Positions 10,766-22,349 of a stretch of DNA of 64,000 nucleotides are shown piece by piece. Source of the stretch: Callaeas wilsoni (lineage: Eukaryota; Chordata; Aves; Passeriformes; Callaeidae); assembly GCA_013398955.1 (NCBI GenBank), contig VWPU01004565.1, forward strand, positions 1 to 64,000, read 5' to 3'. Within the stretch, counting starts at the first letter, position 1. Every line of letters starts with the position of its first letter. The notes under the pieces are model-generated. The model was given only the letters and a program-made list of their open reading frames with translations. It was not told where the DNA came from and searched no databases. Both the position numbers and the translations under genes were made by a program.

Positions 10766-12987
10766 GGGAAGAGCAGCAGCATTCCTTCCAAGGAAAAGCC
10801 AGTTTCCTCCTTTCCCACCACAGTAGTGAGAGCGCAGAAGCTCAGCTGATTTTCTGCCACTTTTGTTTCAACTCGACACAAAACAACCAAATCCCCAGGG
10901 AAATGTGCGGCATGCACCTGAAGCCAAAACCCCTGTGAAAATTCCATGTAAAAATGTCCTGGAACGGTGCGGGGAAGCACGCTCCAAAAGTGGGGCTGTC
11001 CTCCGAGTCCCGCTTTTCCTCCCTGTCCCCCAGCCAGCACAGGCACTCGGAGCGCATCCTGGCTCTTGGCAGGGCTGAGGGAGGAGGAAAACACGAGGAC
11101 CAGCAGATCCTGAGCTCAGGTTTAGGGTCACAGACCCTGACTTGAACCCTGGTTGCTGCTCCCAGGGGCACTTTTTTCCTAATGCAAAGATTTCCTGATG
11201 AAAATTCCGATTTCTGGAGCAAAACCCGATTTCAAGCCTTGGGAGGAGATAAGTGAGGTGCCAAGGGATTTACACGATGCTCCATGTGTCTTCCCAGAGG
11301 TGGACGATACGGATCTGGATTGGTTTAGGAGAGCCCAGGGGTTTTTATTTCAATATTTACTTATTTAAGCTCCAGCAGAGGAGGGAAACAGCTGGAGATG
11401 ACACAGACATCCCACTATTCCAGACCCGGCTGGTTTGTCTGGAAGACACGTGTTGGATTTCAAGCCTGTGTGTGTCCAAGAGCAGGAAGAGGGGGGCTGC
11501 TCCGGGGGGAGGCTCCCAGCTCTTCCAGGGAGGGGGCCAGCAGGAGCAGGCATGGAGTGATCCATGGAAGCAGAGCACGGCGAGGTGCAGTGGGATGTGT
11601 CAGTGCCCTGAGAGCTACAGTGTTCCCTCTCTTTATTCCTAATTAATTAAAAAGAAGCATTGCCTGGTTTGTTCTGCTGGAACGGCATCACCTTCCCACA
11701 TCCCAGTGTTTTCAACCCGGCTTCCAGCAGTTCCTAGGGATTTAAGGTCTTGGCTTTGGCCGCTGCTCAGCAGAAGAGTCCCTTAAATCCAGTCTGTGTC
11801 GAGGGGGTGAAGCAGCAGCAGGGAGCTGCCTTTGGATTGCTGACTCCGACAAAATCCTTGGGTTTTTTCTTCCTTTGCGTCATTTCTGTGATTATTTTTG
11901 TGCTTCATATGCTCAAAAATCCCTGGGGAATAGGAAAAAAAAATCCCCCTTTTTTTTTTTATATTTTTGCTTTGCAAGTCACTTTGTAAAGAAGCACTTT
12001 GGTGTCTTCAGAAGGTTTGAAACCCACCTGTTTCCTGGGAGGAGAGGCAGGAGCAGCCAGCCCGCTGGATCCCAGTGGGAACGTTAGGGAAATGAAATAT
12101 ATTGGCCCCACACCTGGGAAGAGGGATTTTAAGCAGGATTTTCAGTCTCAAAGCAAAGATTTATTTTGCTTGTAGAAAGAGAGCTGGGAGAACAGAGTGT
12201 TCCTCCCGCTCTGGCAGGGATTCCGCTCTGCCTCCGTGCATCCCGGTCATGCCAGCAGTGCTCCAGGGAAGGACTTACCTTGGAAAGGAAGGACCAGGCC
12301 AGGGGGAAAGGCACTGGTGGGGCTCCATGTGCCGCCTGCTCCCACTTGGGAGGACACTTGAACACTTCTAAGGTCACTTGGATAATCTAATCCTACTCAG
12401 GATGATATCTAGCTCCGGCAGGAACTCTTGGAAGGCTTTAAACAACATCCATCTTCATTATTTCCCACCCTCGTGTCTGTATGATTGATTCCTGCTAAAT
12501 TTGGTTTAATTGCTCAGAAGGTCTTAAGGAATGACATTTGGAGAGAGCCAAATGGGATGTCTGAGCTCCCCCTGCTGCTCTGCCGCACGCAGCCACCCAG
12601 CACCCAGCACCCGCTGGTGCTCCGGGCCGGAAAACTCCGGGATAAACACCGGGAGCTCTTTCCTACATGGGGAACAACCGGGGGGGTTAGCTGAGGCTGT
12701 CTGATTGCTAGTAGGTATCATGGACGCTGGGAAATCCCAAATCCCACGTCTTTTGGGTTCGGCCTTTCAGTTCGTGGGCATACACGAGGCTGGTTGGAAG
12801 GCGTGAGTCTGGAATTGGCTCCCAGAGGATCCATGGCCCGGCTCGGTGCTTCTGAGCTCCCGGGAGGCAGCCAGGGCAGGAGGGGTCAGCGGGCACGGCC
12901 CTGCTTCCATGGCTTCTCCTCCTCAGGAATGTGATCAGCTCTGCCTGCTGATGGAATTAGCAAATCAGAGCACTTCCTTAGGGCAGG
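10766..12987. other. Unique non-coding sequence
   Basis: About 2.2 kb without a recognisable gene or CR1 fragment. A strong GT donor-like site exists on the minus strand near 12273 (CCAAG|GTAAGT), but no convincing exon accompanies it. A/T homopolymers occur at 11936-11960. Confidence 0.4.
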
Positions 12988-13214
12988 AATCGCGGAATCC
13001 CAGAATGGTTTGTGTTGGAAGGGACCTTAAAGCTCATCTCTTCCAACTCCTGCCATGGGCAGGGACACCTTCGCTATCCCAGATTGCTCCAAGCCCCATC
13101 CAGCCTGGCCTTGGACACTTCCAGGGATCCAGGGCAGCCACAGCTTCTCTGGCACCCTGTGCCAGGGCCTCAGCACCTTCCCAGCCAGGAGTTCCTTCCC
13201 AACATCCCATGTAA
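12988..13214 (-). mobile_element. CR1 LINE 3'-end fragment, longer
   Basis: AATCCCAGAATGGTTTGTGT, GGGCAGGGACACCTTCGCTA, CATCCAGCCTGGCCTTGGAC, ACCCTGTGCCAGGGCCTCAG and TTCCTTCCCAACATCCCATG in antisense order, covering about 225 bases of the CR1 end. Confidence 0.9.
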
Positions 13215-13329
13215 CCAGGCTGTCCTGGATGGAGGTGAGGGCAGAGGGAAGGGAAAGCTGGAAGTAAATCCATATTCGTGCCCAAAAGATCAATAAACAG
13301 GGAGAAAGCCCCGGCAGCCAGAGGATGGT

Positions 13330-14290
13330 GGAGCAAATCCGACATTAACTACTCATTATTTACACTCTGCCATCGCCACGAGCCGGTGCGTGGCCACAAA
13401 AGCTGCGGCGAGATCCCCATTTCCAAGCAGAGTTTTAATTATTTGTAAAAGCCTTCAATTGTTCACCAGATAATGTCATGGATTGGTCCTCCCAGTGTGA
13501 AGTGCAACCGTCCAGAACCCCCACAGTATTATAAATAGGCTTCGGAGCCGGGATTGATTGATGTTTGGCATAAAATCTATTCCTCGGAGCATGTGTATTC
13601 CTTCTGTTCACCAGTTTCATACAAATATACTTGGGCTGATTTTTTATTCAAATCTCCAATTTATGTCGGGTTTCAACTGTTAAATATTTAAAGCCTTTTT
13701 CATCTTTTTTTCCGTATCCCTCTTTTCCGTGCGAGGTAAGGAAATCTTGCACCGAACACAAACAAGACTCGGAGATTTAGCACGTTCCTGGGGGGGAGAG
13801 AAAAGCTTTATTAATTATATTGAGACTCAAATAATAGTCTTCCTTGACACTAATGTTCCATCAGTTCCAACCACAAGGATCCTGTGGGATAGCTTTAGAG
13901 CCTTTATCAGGATCGAGATTACGGCATTTATGGCTCCATAGAAGGAGGAATTTAATGAACGGCGCTCGGAGTTTGAAGAGAGGGTCGGAGACGGGGCCGT
14001 AGCGAGGGATAAAAACTACAGCCACGAGGAGCTGTTCCAGGGGACTCCCTGGCACTCCGGAAGGAAACATCAAATAGAAGTGAGCCTGGTGTACTTTTTC
14101 AAGAATCTCCATAAATATTCCGGGTTCCTCGGCTGGAGGATTCGTCCTCGTTCCACCTTGGCTGCCTCTGACAGCCGCGATCTCCGAGGAGCCGTGTCTT
14201 TGGCACGTCTCTCTTCCCAAGTCTTATTTAAGTTTTCACTTATCAAATCAATACTCGGAAATAACTTTATTGCGGAATTTTTCTGACACC
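13330..14290. promoter_or_regulatory. AT-rich candidate conserved non-coding block
   Basis: Nearly 1 kb of unique DNA free of CR1 pieces. It has a TTTTAATTATTTG stretch near 13435, a CAGTATTATAAATAGG TATA-like word near 13525, and TTTATTAATTATATTGAGAC near 13810. It probably holds two or more elements, 13330-13700 and 13740-14290. Regulatory function is inferred only from composition and the absence of repeats. Confidence 0.35.
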
Positions 14291-14480
14291 GGGACTTTTA
14301 TTCCATCCGCCCTTTTCTCCCCATGGATTTCACTCTCCTCACCCTGGTGGCTATGATTAATTCATTTATTCATGCCTTTGGAAGAGTGGGAGTCAGGAGG
14401 CCAGACCCAATTATGTCTTATTTATTATTTTGTGTATTAGAGTAAAATCTGGAGACACGGATGAAACAATGGATTTGTTC

Positions 14481-14629
14481 ACAGAATCCCAGAATCGATT
14501 GGAAGGAGGCTGCAAAGGACCTGCAGGGTGGTCGTCGGGTCCAGCCTGTGCCCGGTCCCCAGCGGAGCACTGCGTGCCACCTCCGGGGATGGGGGCTCCC
14601 CCACTCCTGGGCAGCCCCTTCCAATCCTT
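14481..14629 (-). mobile_element. CR1 3'-end fragment, diverged subfamily
   Basis: The piece begins ACAGAATCCCAGAATCGATT and contains GGTCCAGCCTGTGCCCGGTC, the same block seen at 47942-48110. This marks another CR1 subfamily. Confidence 0.7.
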
Positions 14630-15616
14630 CTCGTCCTTCTCACCCCTGGAGATCCTCATTCCTGGTGAAAAACCCGCGGCTTACCTGCTGCTCTAGCACC
14701 CAGGTGGCTCTAAATTGATTTGGGGTGCCCGTGGGGTCACTGAGGGAAGGGAATAAAGAGATCACAGGGCAGGAATGTGCAGGATTGTCAGGGAGGAAAT
14801 CAGGCTGCAGGATCTCAAAGCCTCGCCTAAAACCTACTTTAGCATTCAGATAAGTCACCTGTATTTTAGAAGTGCTGAGAATTCCAACAGAGCTGGAAAA
14901 TGTTCCCTTTTGATGGATATCAGACCTCCAATAGGTTTCTGGCTTCCAGTTTGTTACCCTGGCTAAATGGATGCCTTATTTAGTGCCCCAATCACTGATA
15001 CACTTTAATTCTACCTGTCGTGATTTCTCAGGATCCGTTTCTGGACTTGAAACCTGCACAAGGTCAGGCACCAAAAGCAGGGGAAAGGGATGTTCCAGTG
15101 CTCAGTGGAAGCTTAAACTAGGAATTAATTTATCTCTGGTAGCACTTGACAAAGCTCAGCTCCTGATGCCTCAGCCTTTATAGTCACATCTGTTAGTTTA
15201 GAGCATTTATTGGAGGAGCCTTGACAAAGACAAAAACAGATGATGGAAATCTCATCTGTCAAAACTGTTATTAAAGCTGGGAACAGTGTGAGGTTTGGTT
15301 TAAATTGAAAGCATCATTTATATTTTATCCAACGTTTTGCAAACAATAACACTGGGGAAGGATTTGGGGGGCCCCTGGCGAAGCACAGCTCGTTAGGATG
15401 CTCTGCCGCTCGGGGCTGAGCCGGGGACGCTTCCCGGCACTCCCAGGGAGGGCAGGGAGCTGCTGGGACCCGGAGCTGGACAAATCACCTGTGTGCAAAG
15501 GCACGGGGATCCATCCCCCGGGGGTGGGAACACCACGCAGCCGGGAAGCACCGATCCGGGGGCAGCGGGAAGTGGGAAAGGCAGCTTCTGAGCCGCCCAC
15601 TTCGGAGCTCCTTGCA
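14630..15616. other. Unique sequence, AT-rich 15180-15350
   Basis: No gene seen. The end is AT-rich (TTTATATTTTATCC). A minus-strand donor-like CAG|GTAAGC near 14683 has no supported exon. 15360-15600 is GC-rich with CpGs but carries no recognised protein. Confidence 0.4.
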
Positions 15617-15720
15617 GAGAATCCCGGAACATTCTGGGGTGAAGGGACCTTAAAGCCCATCTTGTTCCAACCAGGGACACTTCCCACTGGAGCAGGTTGC
15701 TCCAGGCCCCGTCCAAGCCG
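15617..15720 (-). mobile_element. CR1 3'-end fragment, left half of inverted pair
   Basis: AGAATCCCGGAACATTCTGG, GGGACCTTAAAGCCCATCTT and GGGACACTTCCCACTGG read antisense, stopping at GTCCAAGCCG where the sense-oriented copy begins. Confidence 0.85.
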
Positions 15721-15872
15721 GCCCTGGCACAGGGCGCCCAGAGTGGCTGCCCCTGGATCCCTGGCAGTGCCCAAGGCCACTGGAAGGTGTCCCTGCCCGT
15801 GGCAGGGGTGAAAAGACATGATCTTCAAGGTGCCTTCCAACACAAATTTTTCTGGGGTTCTGTAATTCATTC
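15721..15872 (+). mobile_element. CR1 3'-end fragment, right half of inverted pair
   Basis: GCCCTGGCACAGGGCGCCCA, GCCCCTGGATCCCTGGCAGT and GGAAGGTGTCCCTGCCCGTG read in sense and end at TTCTGGGGTTCTGTAATTC. It abuts the antisense copy, so the two could pair as a long imperfect hairpin. Confidence 0.85.
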
Positions 15873-16787
15873 TCTAATTCTTCATTTTCAAAAGAATAAA
15901 ATTCCAGCTTTTTTTCTCAGACTACTGGAATTTGAGCTGCAAAGCAGAATTGCCTTTATCAGCCAATCTGGGCCAAGCCACTGCTTGGAATTCCTAAGGG
16001 TAGGGGATGTTTTTTAGGCAGAAGAGATCACACTGACATCCCAAATCCCATCTTTCCTGCAGGATTCCTAAGTGGGGTGTAAATGAGTCAGAGCAAGGTT
16101 CACAGAACAAGTTTTACATGGCAGAAAACGAAGCAGAGCCCATTTCCAAACCCAGCAACTGACTCCGTGGAGCATCCGAATCCCTCGGCTGCCATTCCAA
16201 ACACTGATGGCTGAATTAAACTAATGATGGGGAGATCTCCGAGGAGTCAGGCTGGCAAGTGGGAATGGTGTTTTCCAAACATTCAGCATTAACCTAACTC
16301 TGCTCCACTGAAGTAAAACCCTGGCAGAGTTCAGTGGGAGCAGAGTGCTCCCATCCCTGCAGGAAGAGCCGAGATTCCCTGTGAGCCCTTCCCGAGTGTT
16401 GCGCTCTGTGCTCCAAGAGCCACCAGCAGCCCTCAGATATTCCAGGAAAACCTGAGATTCAGCTGTTCCTGTGGGGTTTCCTTGTATTATTTTCCATTAA
16501 CTAGACATGGGCTTCCACTGGAATGTTTCATCTAACCTTACTCCAAGCTTGGGAATTTATATTCAAAGTACTTCCAGGTCCAAGGTGCTCCGTTTGCCAC
16601 TTTGCAACTGGAAATTTGGTTTTTTTCCACAATTTAAGTCTTGCAATTGTCTTTATTCCTCCCTGATCCAATAATTTTGGTTGTTACAGCAGCACTTTAT
16701 GGATTTGTAGGATTCGTGGGATTTGGGACAGCTGACATTTCCTGAGGATACATGTACATATGTATTCCTTCCCAGCCCATCCCTCTC
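15873..16787. other. Unique non-coding sequence
   Basis: AT-leaning DNA. No exon, RNA gene or repeat family recognised. Confidence 0.5.
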
Positions 16788-16918
16788 CATCCCTGGCAGT
16801 GTCCGAGGCCGGGTTGGACGGGGCTTGGAGCAACCTGGGATAGTGGAAGGTGTCCCTGCCCACGGCAGGGGTGGAATGAAACGATCCTGCCGGTCCCTTC
16901 CGTTCTGGGATTCTGTGA
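16788..16918 (+). mobile_element. CR1 LINE 3'-end fragment
   Basis: ATCCCTGGCAGTGTCCGAGG, GGTTGGACGGGGCTTGGAGC and GGAAGGTGTCCCTGCCCACG end at TTCTGGGATTCTGTGATT, an intact CR1 terminus. Confidence 0.92.
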
Positions 16919-18089
16919 TTTGCAGGGCGCGGTGCCCCCGGAAGCAGCCTGGGGGGCTGGCAGTGCCCTATTGCAGCTGGGTTTGGAGGACCGGCCCGGC
17001 TCGTGCGTCCCCCCGGAGAGAGGGAGCGCCATTCCTGCATTCCCTCTCCTGAGTTCCCTCCCTGACCTGCCCCCGTGCCTGCAGGCAGATCTGTGCGCCG
17101 CGATTCCCCGGCTCTGGAAGCACTGCGGCAAGCCCCGGAATGCGGATAACCTGGCTGGCAGCCGGCTCTGTCTGGAGCTCCCAGGGGAGACAGGACTTTC
17201 CCTGGGAGCCACGGGCAAGGAAAGCATCTTTGCTGGTCTGGTACTTTCCGTGAGCGGCGCATCCTATCGGAAGATGTGCTCTAATCCCTATTTTGGGAAG
17301 CAGGCTATCAGATCCCAACAGCTCCGCAGAACATCCCTGCCTGCCAGGCACTACCTTGCCTCCAGAGCAGGCAGAGCCTGCGTTTCCTCTCCGTAAATCC
17401 CGTCCAACTTCAGTGCTCAACTTCGGATTTCTTGGGATGGGCTTTGGCTGCCTCCTACTCGTGCCTTTCTATCCTTAGCAGGATTCACAGGCTTTCAGCT
17501 CCCTCACACTTCTCGCTCTCTAATCTTAGCGCCGCTGCCAGCTTTAGAGAGGCTTCGAGCTCCAGGGTCTCTCACTTGTGTGCAGGCTCTTTCTGGGACA
17601 CAGCCAAGTAGGTGAAAAACTCGGGAAGGGGGAAGGGGAGAGCTGGGACTGCGCTCAGATGTTGCAGGCTGGAGCTAAACCTGCCTCGGGATCCGTTGTC
17701 TCTTTTTTTGGTTCTTTCCTGAGATGTTCAAAAGGGTTTGGTCAGGAGGCGATGGCAACTCCTGCCTCGGTGACTCCGGAACACCTGGACGCTGTGATCC
17801 GTGTTCTCTGGGAATTCTCACCACACGTTTGATAAAGATCCACTTGAGCACATTCCCTGTGTTTGGGAGCTGGCTGGGTGCTGCCGGCTTGGCTGATTCC
17901 ATAAGCCACAAGCTGCTCCTCTGTCAAGTGGCTCCTGCTTTGTCTCTATTTGTTCCCAAGGGTGTCTGTAGAGGTTGGATCAACTTTCCGCAGTGAAACA
18001 GCCTTCCGAGGTGGCTGCTCTTCCACGTGTTCCCTACAGACCCACTGAGGGGGAAACCATTTCTCCGTTTATCCTGTTGCCCAGAGAAA
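16919..18089. other. Unique sequence, GC-rich 16930-17250
   Basis: GC-rich with overlapping frames on both strands. The longest proteins are proline/arginine/serine rich and unrecognised, so I treat them as accidental. No CR1 here. Confidence 0.4.
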
Positions 18090-18205
18090 CTGTGGCTGCC
18101 CCATCCCCTGGAATTTGGATCAGCCTGGTCTAATGGAGGGTGTCCCTACCCGTGGCAGGGGATGGAATGAGAAATTCCTTAAGGTCCCTTCCTACCCAAG
18201 CCATT
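18090..18205 (+). mobile_element. CR1 LINE 3'-end fragment with deletion
   Basis: CTGTGGCTGCCCCATCCCCT jumps to GATCAGCCTGGTCTAATGG, missing the CCAAGGCCAGG segment. GTGTCCCTACCCGTGGCAGG and TTAAGGTCCCTTCCTACCC complete it. Confidence 0.85.
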
Positions 18206-19716
18206 GCGAGCAGCTCGGCCCAGCTGCTGACTCCTGCCTGACTCCAGTCAGGAATCCCACCCGGAGATGGGTGCAGGAAGGGTGGCACCGTAACTGCCAG
18301 CGTCACCAAAGGCCGAGGAAAGCTTCCTGGGATTTGGCAGAGCCGGTGTTCCTCGCTGAGCTCTGTAATACAGTTATTTGCTGTATTTCGAATTCCCACA
18401 TATCCCTGTTCCCATGGCGGAGATGACGTTTGCCCAGCATGATTCATGCTGTCAATTCCTGCCTGGAGCTGGATCCAGGAGTTTATTTTGGGATGCATAC
18501 CTACCCGGAGGATGGAGATCTAGGGAAAACACTCCTCTGCCAACTGCAGAGGCAGGAACAGTTTGGCTTTCCCGGCAGTCCAGAGCCAAAGGAGTGGTCA
18601 GGCCTGGAACAGGTGGAATTTCTACTCCAGGTTGATTAGCCCACAGATATATCCCTGTTTTTACATCCAGAGGATGCTGGAAGTTGCCACACTGACCAAA
18701 TAAATGCTGTAAGAGCTCTGTCTCTCCAAAATAAACTGATCCCATGATTTCCTTGGTGGATAGTCAGAGTCAGCCCTCAGGAGCTTCCTGTGGTGCAGGC
18801 AAATATGATCCTGCTTTTCCAGAGCAGGAAACCAGGACAGTGGTCCCTGGTCCTGAAATCCATGTCCTGCCCTTGCTATCTTTAATCGAAATGCTTAAAG
18901 ATGGGATGATCCATCGGGATGGAAGCTCCGCTCCCTACTGAAAATCAGGATACAGAGCGGTGTGGCTCAGTCAGGGGGAGCAGAGAGTAGTATTTTGTAA
19001 TCATATTCCAAAGGATAAATCTCAGCAAACACCACACGCAGAAATAAAATATTTCATTGTTCATTTTCCCATCTCAGTAAAAGGTGGGAATTAAATTAAA
19101 ATAATAACAAAATAACTTTGCAGTGTTTACTCAGGAGCTCAGCTGCTCCTAAACTCCATGGCCTGGGAGGAAATGCCTTGTTCAGTCTCGTTTTCGGTGT
19201 ATTCGCCTCGTGAAAACTCCATCTAACCTCGGTATTGGAATAATAAAATCCCCCTGGAATATTTATTAATGTGAAATGTGCAGCTCCATGCTTGCTGAAA
19301 GAGCCATTGTGAACTTGGGTTTGCAGAACAGTCCGAGCTCTGCAGGCGGAGCTGGAGCAAGTGGAGTATTTGCCTGGGTTTGGCAAGGAGGAATATTGTA
19401 AAGAATTCAGGGAGTGGAATTTGATTCCTGATTTTCCTGGGCTCGGTGGCACATGGCCCTTCTGGGGTTGTTTTCTTTGGGCTGGCTGCCTCTGTTATGT
19501 AATGGTTCTTTTTTCTAATTAAGCGCCGAGGCCAGCCCGGAATTAAGCGGAGAGGAAGTTGGGGTAATGGAAAAGAGGGAGCACAGACCCTGCTGGGTTA
19601 CATCATTCCGTTTCTGCTCTGCTGAGGGCGGGAGAGGGAAGGAAGGGGGGAGCCAGAAGGTCTCTTAATTGCTGACCCTTTTGTTTGGACCCCTTCCTTT
19701 GGATAGTGTGCACGGA
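18206..19716. other. Unique sequence, AT-rich 18990-19290
   Basis: No gene seen. Around 19040-19115 it is strongly AT-rich (TTAAATTAAAATAATAAC). Short open frames lack splice context. Confidence 0.4.
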
Positions 19717-19965
19717 ATCACAGAATCATGGAATGGCTTGGGTTGGAAGGGACCTTAAAGCTCATCCAGTTCCCCCCACACCTTCCACCATCCCGGGTTG
19801 CTCCAAGCCCCATGCAGCCCGGCCTTGGGCACTGCCAGGGATGGGACAGCCACAGCTTCTCTGGGAACCTTTCCCAGGGCCTCCCCACCCTCACCATTAG
19901 AACCCTCTTCCTTAAATCCAGTCTAAATCCTCCTTCCTGAAGTTTCAAACCCCTGTCCTATCACA
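19717..19965 (-). mobile_element. CR1 LINE 3'-end fragment, longer
   Basis: AATCACAGAATCATGGAATG, CTTGGGTTGGAAGGGACCTT, AGCCACAGCTTCTCTGGGAA and GGGCCTCCCCACCCTCACCA lead to the AAATCCAGTCTAAATCCTCC part deeper in the element. Confidence 0.92.
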
Positions 19966-20087
19966 GCTTCCTGGCTGCTCCCAAACCTGAGGTCCGGAGG
20001 AGGACGGATCCAGTGGTAGGGAAGGCCCAGCTTCCCCCTGTACCTGTATTTTTCCATGGGGAGCTCCTCAGGTGAGCACGGGAGCCG

Positions 20088-20290
20088 AGTGTTATTGTTT
20101 ATTAGGCACATACATTCCATAATTACTTGGCAAATAGGATCATTATATCTGGAGTTACGGAGCACTTCAAACATTAATTGCCACCTAACTTGCAGATTCC
20201 AGCTCTGATACACAAACCTAATCATCACTCATTAAGTATTAAAGAAGAGAGCACTGCAAATATATTAAATTACTGCAGATCACTGATTAA
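20088..20290. promoter_or_regulatory. AT-rich candidate conserved non-coding element
   Basis: Contains GTTATTGTTTATTAGGC, CCATAATTACTTGGC and AACATTAATTGCC, free of repeats. The minus-strand frame through it (about 100 codons) continues into the CR1 copy next door, so it is probably not coding. Confidence 0.35.
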
Positions 20291-20390
20291 ACCGAATCCT
20301 TGGGAATTCCTAAAAGCCCCCTGAGGCACTGGGATTCACTTCCAAGTGACCATTGGGAATTTAGGCCTCAAACACAACTGAATGGCTTCA

Positions 20391-20505
20391 TGGAATCATG
20401 GAATCCCTGAATGATCTGGGTTTAAGGGACCTCAAATCTCATCCCATCCCTCCCCCTGCCGTGGGCAGGGACACCTTCCACTATCCCAGGTTGCTCCGAG
20501 CCCCT
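20391..20505 (-). mobile_element. CR1 LINE 3'-end fragment
   Basis: TCATGGAATCATGGAATCCC, CCCCTGCCGTGGGCAGGGAC and CACTATCCCAGGTTGCTCCG in antisense CR1 order. Confidence 0.92.
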
Positions 20506-20749
20506 CTCCCCGCCGTGCCCCTGGAGCCATCCCAACTGCTGTGTGCCGCTGCCAGCGTGCATGAGCCCTGGCTCAAAGACACGCTGGAAGCTTCCTTCTT
20601 CCACACAAACTTCACAAGAGTTCTCCCTCCCGCCTCTCTGCCGGCTGTACTCCGGTGGTAACTTCTCCATCCTGAAGGCAACCCAGTGACACAGAGCAGC
20701 TTTCCCTGCTGGAGGAAATGCCAAAGAGGGAGAGGAGCTGACACCCACA

Positions 20750-21250
20750 GGCCACTGCCAGGAGAACTTGGCACCGGGGGCCTGCAGCTGCCAAAGCCTC
20801 CCTCGGAGTGGCCACAATCAGCTCCCGCTCCGGAGCGAGCGCCGAGGAGGCGGCGGCGCGGGGCATGTGGCGCACAATCAATGCTGCAATCAGAGGCACG
20901 AGGCCGTGCCAGCTGCTCGCTCCGCTCCCGTCCCGCTGCCAAAGGCACAAAAAGAAGGGAAGCAGCCACAAAAGGCCGGCAGCTTGCGGGGCCCGGCACA
21001 GCCGAGCGCGGAGCGGGGCCATGTGTGCGGGGCCAGGAGGGCTCCGGGGCCCCTGCCCGCCCCTTGCCAGCTCCTGTCAGCCTCGGAGAGCTGCTGCTAC
21101 TTTTAAAAGTCCGTCCCGTGCCAGGAAAAAGCGGGGATGTCGGTGCCTGGCTGGCTGGGAGCGTGGGCACTGCGGCAGCGGTTGCGGTGCGGAGCCGCTG
21201 CGGAGCAGAAGGAGGGTTATGGAGTGCAGATGTCAAGAGGCAGTGCCTGC
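20750..21250. promoter_or_regulatory. CpG island-like block
   Basis: GC-rich with dense CpG dinucleotides, especially 20800-21060 and 21140-21210 (CTCCGGAGCGAGCGCCGAGG, GCCGAGCGCGGAGCGGGGCC). No TATA box is evident. Long frames exist on both strands, as expected in stop-poor GC-rich DNA. It may be a promoter or an orphan CpG island; no transcript start or exon is visible. Confidence 0.4.
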
Positions 21251-21688
21251 TTTTAACGGGCAGGGAAGGGCATAATGACCGTTGGAATGTGTCAAAATGG
21301 GCAAAAATTCCCATCGGCTACCGGCTGAGTTGGTTTCCTGGGCGGACGGTTCTCTGTAGCTTTTTGGAGAATGGATTTCGGGATGGGCAAATGCAGAAGG
21401 GAAATAGGGAGAAGGAAAGGATGTGTCCTGATGCTCTGCAATCACCTTCCCAAACTTCCTGCCTAAAAAATAGTCTGAAAGGACTTGGAGACCTCTCCAA
21501 GTCCACCCTCATTCCCAGCTCCACATTGGTTCCTGTCCAAGCCCTATTGCAACACATGGACAATGACCCTCATTTCATGGAGAGCTTCATTATGGGGAGC
21601 AGAGCTGGTCATTTCCTGGTTTAATGTTGAGTATTTAGAAGAAATTCCAGGGTTCCAGCTGATTTTCCAGTCTTTTTCATCCTTTTTC
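21251..21688. other. Unique sequence with a short perfect hairpin
   Basis: No gene seen. It holds the 11-bp perfect inverted repeat listed separately. Confidence 0.4.
21481..21504. repeat. Perfect 11-bp inverted repeat, 2-nt spacer
   Basis: GGACTTGGAGA, CC, TCTCCAAGTCC: the two arms are exact reverse complements. It could extrude as a small stem or bind a symmetric dimer, or it may derive from CR1-like CCTCTCCAAG sequence. Confidence 0.6.
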
Positions 21689-21765
21689 AGCCTGGCCTTG
21701 AATGCTTCTAGGGGTGGGGCAGCTACAGCTTGTCTGGGAAGCCGGGGCCAGTGCCTCAGAAATCT
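21689..21765 (-). mobile_element. CR1 LINE 3'-end fragment
   Basis: CAGCCTGGCCTTGAATGC, GGGGTGGGGCAGCTACAGCT and TGTCTGGGAAGCCGGGGCCA match the antisense interior of the CR1 end. The terminal motif is missing. Confidence 0.75.
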
Positions 21766-22349
21766 TTGTGTTAGAATGTTCGGTTGATACTTCCATGTTT
21801 CCTTCCCAAAAATGCTCCCATAGGCCCCACTAGCAGCTGATTCCTCTGGAATAAGTAACTCCAGGTGCTCCAGCGGATGCTTTGGAAGATGCTGCCTTGT
21901 CGCTGCTCTGTTCAGACATTTCCAGCTTTGACAAACGGCCCAAACTCCACAGGTTTTACGTTCTCCCCCTCTTCTGTTTCCAGTGTCACTTTTAACAGGC
22001 AAATACTCCATGAAAAACAATCTCCAGCCATGTGCCGGCCGTAAGGCAGCTCCCTCACATCCATCCCGCCCTTATCCTTTATGGCCTTGACTCCATTTGC
22101 TCCAGTGCCTGAGCCGGGCAGAGAGCGGTCCCACGTCCAAGTGTTTCTGTCGCTTTTCCAGGGAGTTTACGGCAGCCTGGCTGCCTGCGGAGCCGCCGTG
22201 CAGATGGCTGGATCCCGCAAATGCCTCTTCCGCAGGGGTAGGAGCAGCATCCATCTTTCCAATCGCCCGCTCCCGTGCCACAGAAAGCCCTCAGCGTGGT
22301 GGCAGCATTGTCTGGGGGAAAACAGCATGGCAAGGAGATGATTCTTCTT
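21766..22349. other. Unique non-coding sequence
   Basis: The TTTTCCAG near 22155-22161 is followed by a short open stretch, but no matching donor and no recognisable peptide support an exon. Confidence 0.4.

Noticed and set aside
12274..12330. Strong minus-strand donor-like CCAAG|GTAAGT
   Set aside because: No acceptor with a coherent peptide upstream on that strand.
19923..20228. Minus-strand 101-codon frame with a globular-looking peptide
   Set aside because: Half of it is translated CR1 and flanking DNA, the other half an AT-rich island; no splice sites and no recognised family.
20481..21624. Overlapping 277- and 312-codon frames
   Set aside because: They lie on opposite strands of the CpG-rich block and run into unique and CR1-like DNA; composition alone explains the lack of stops.
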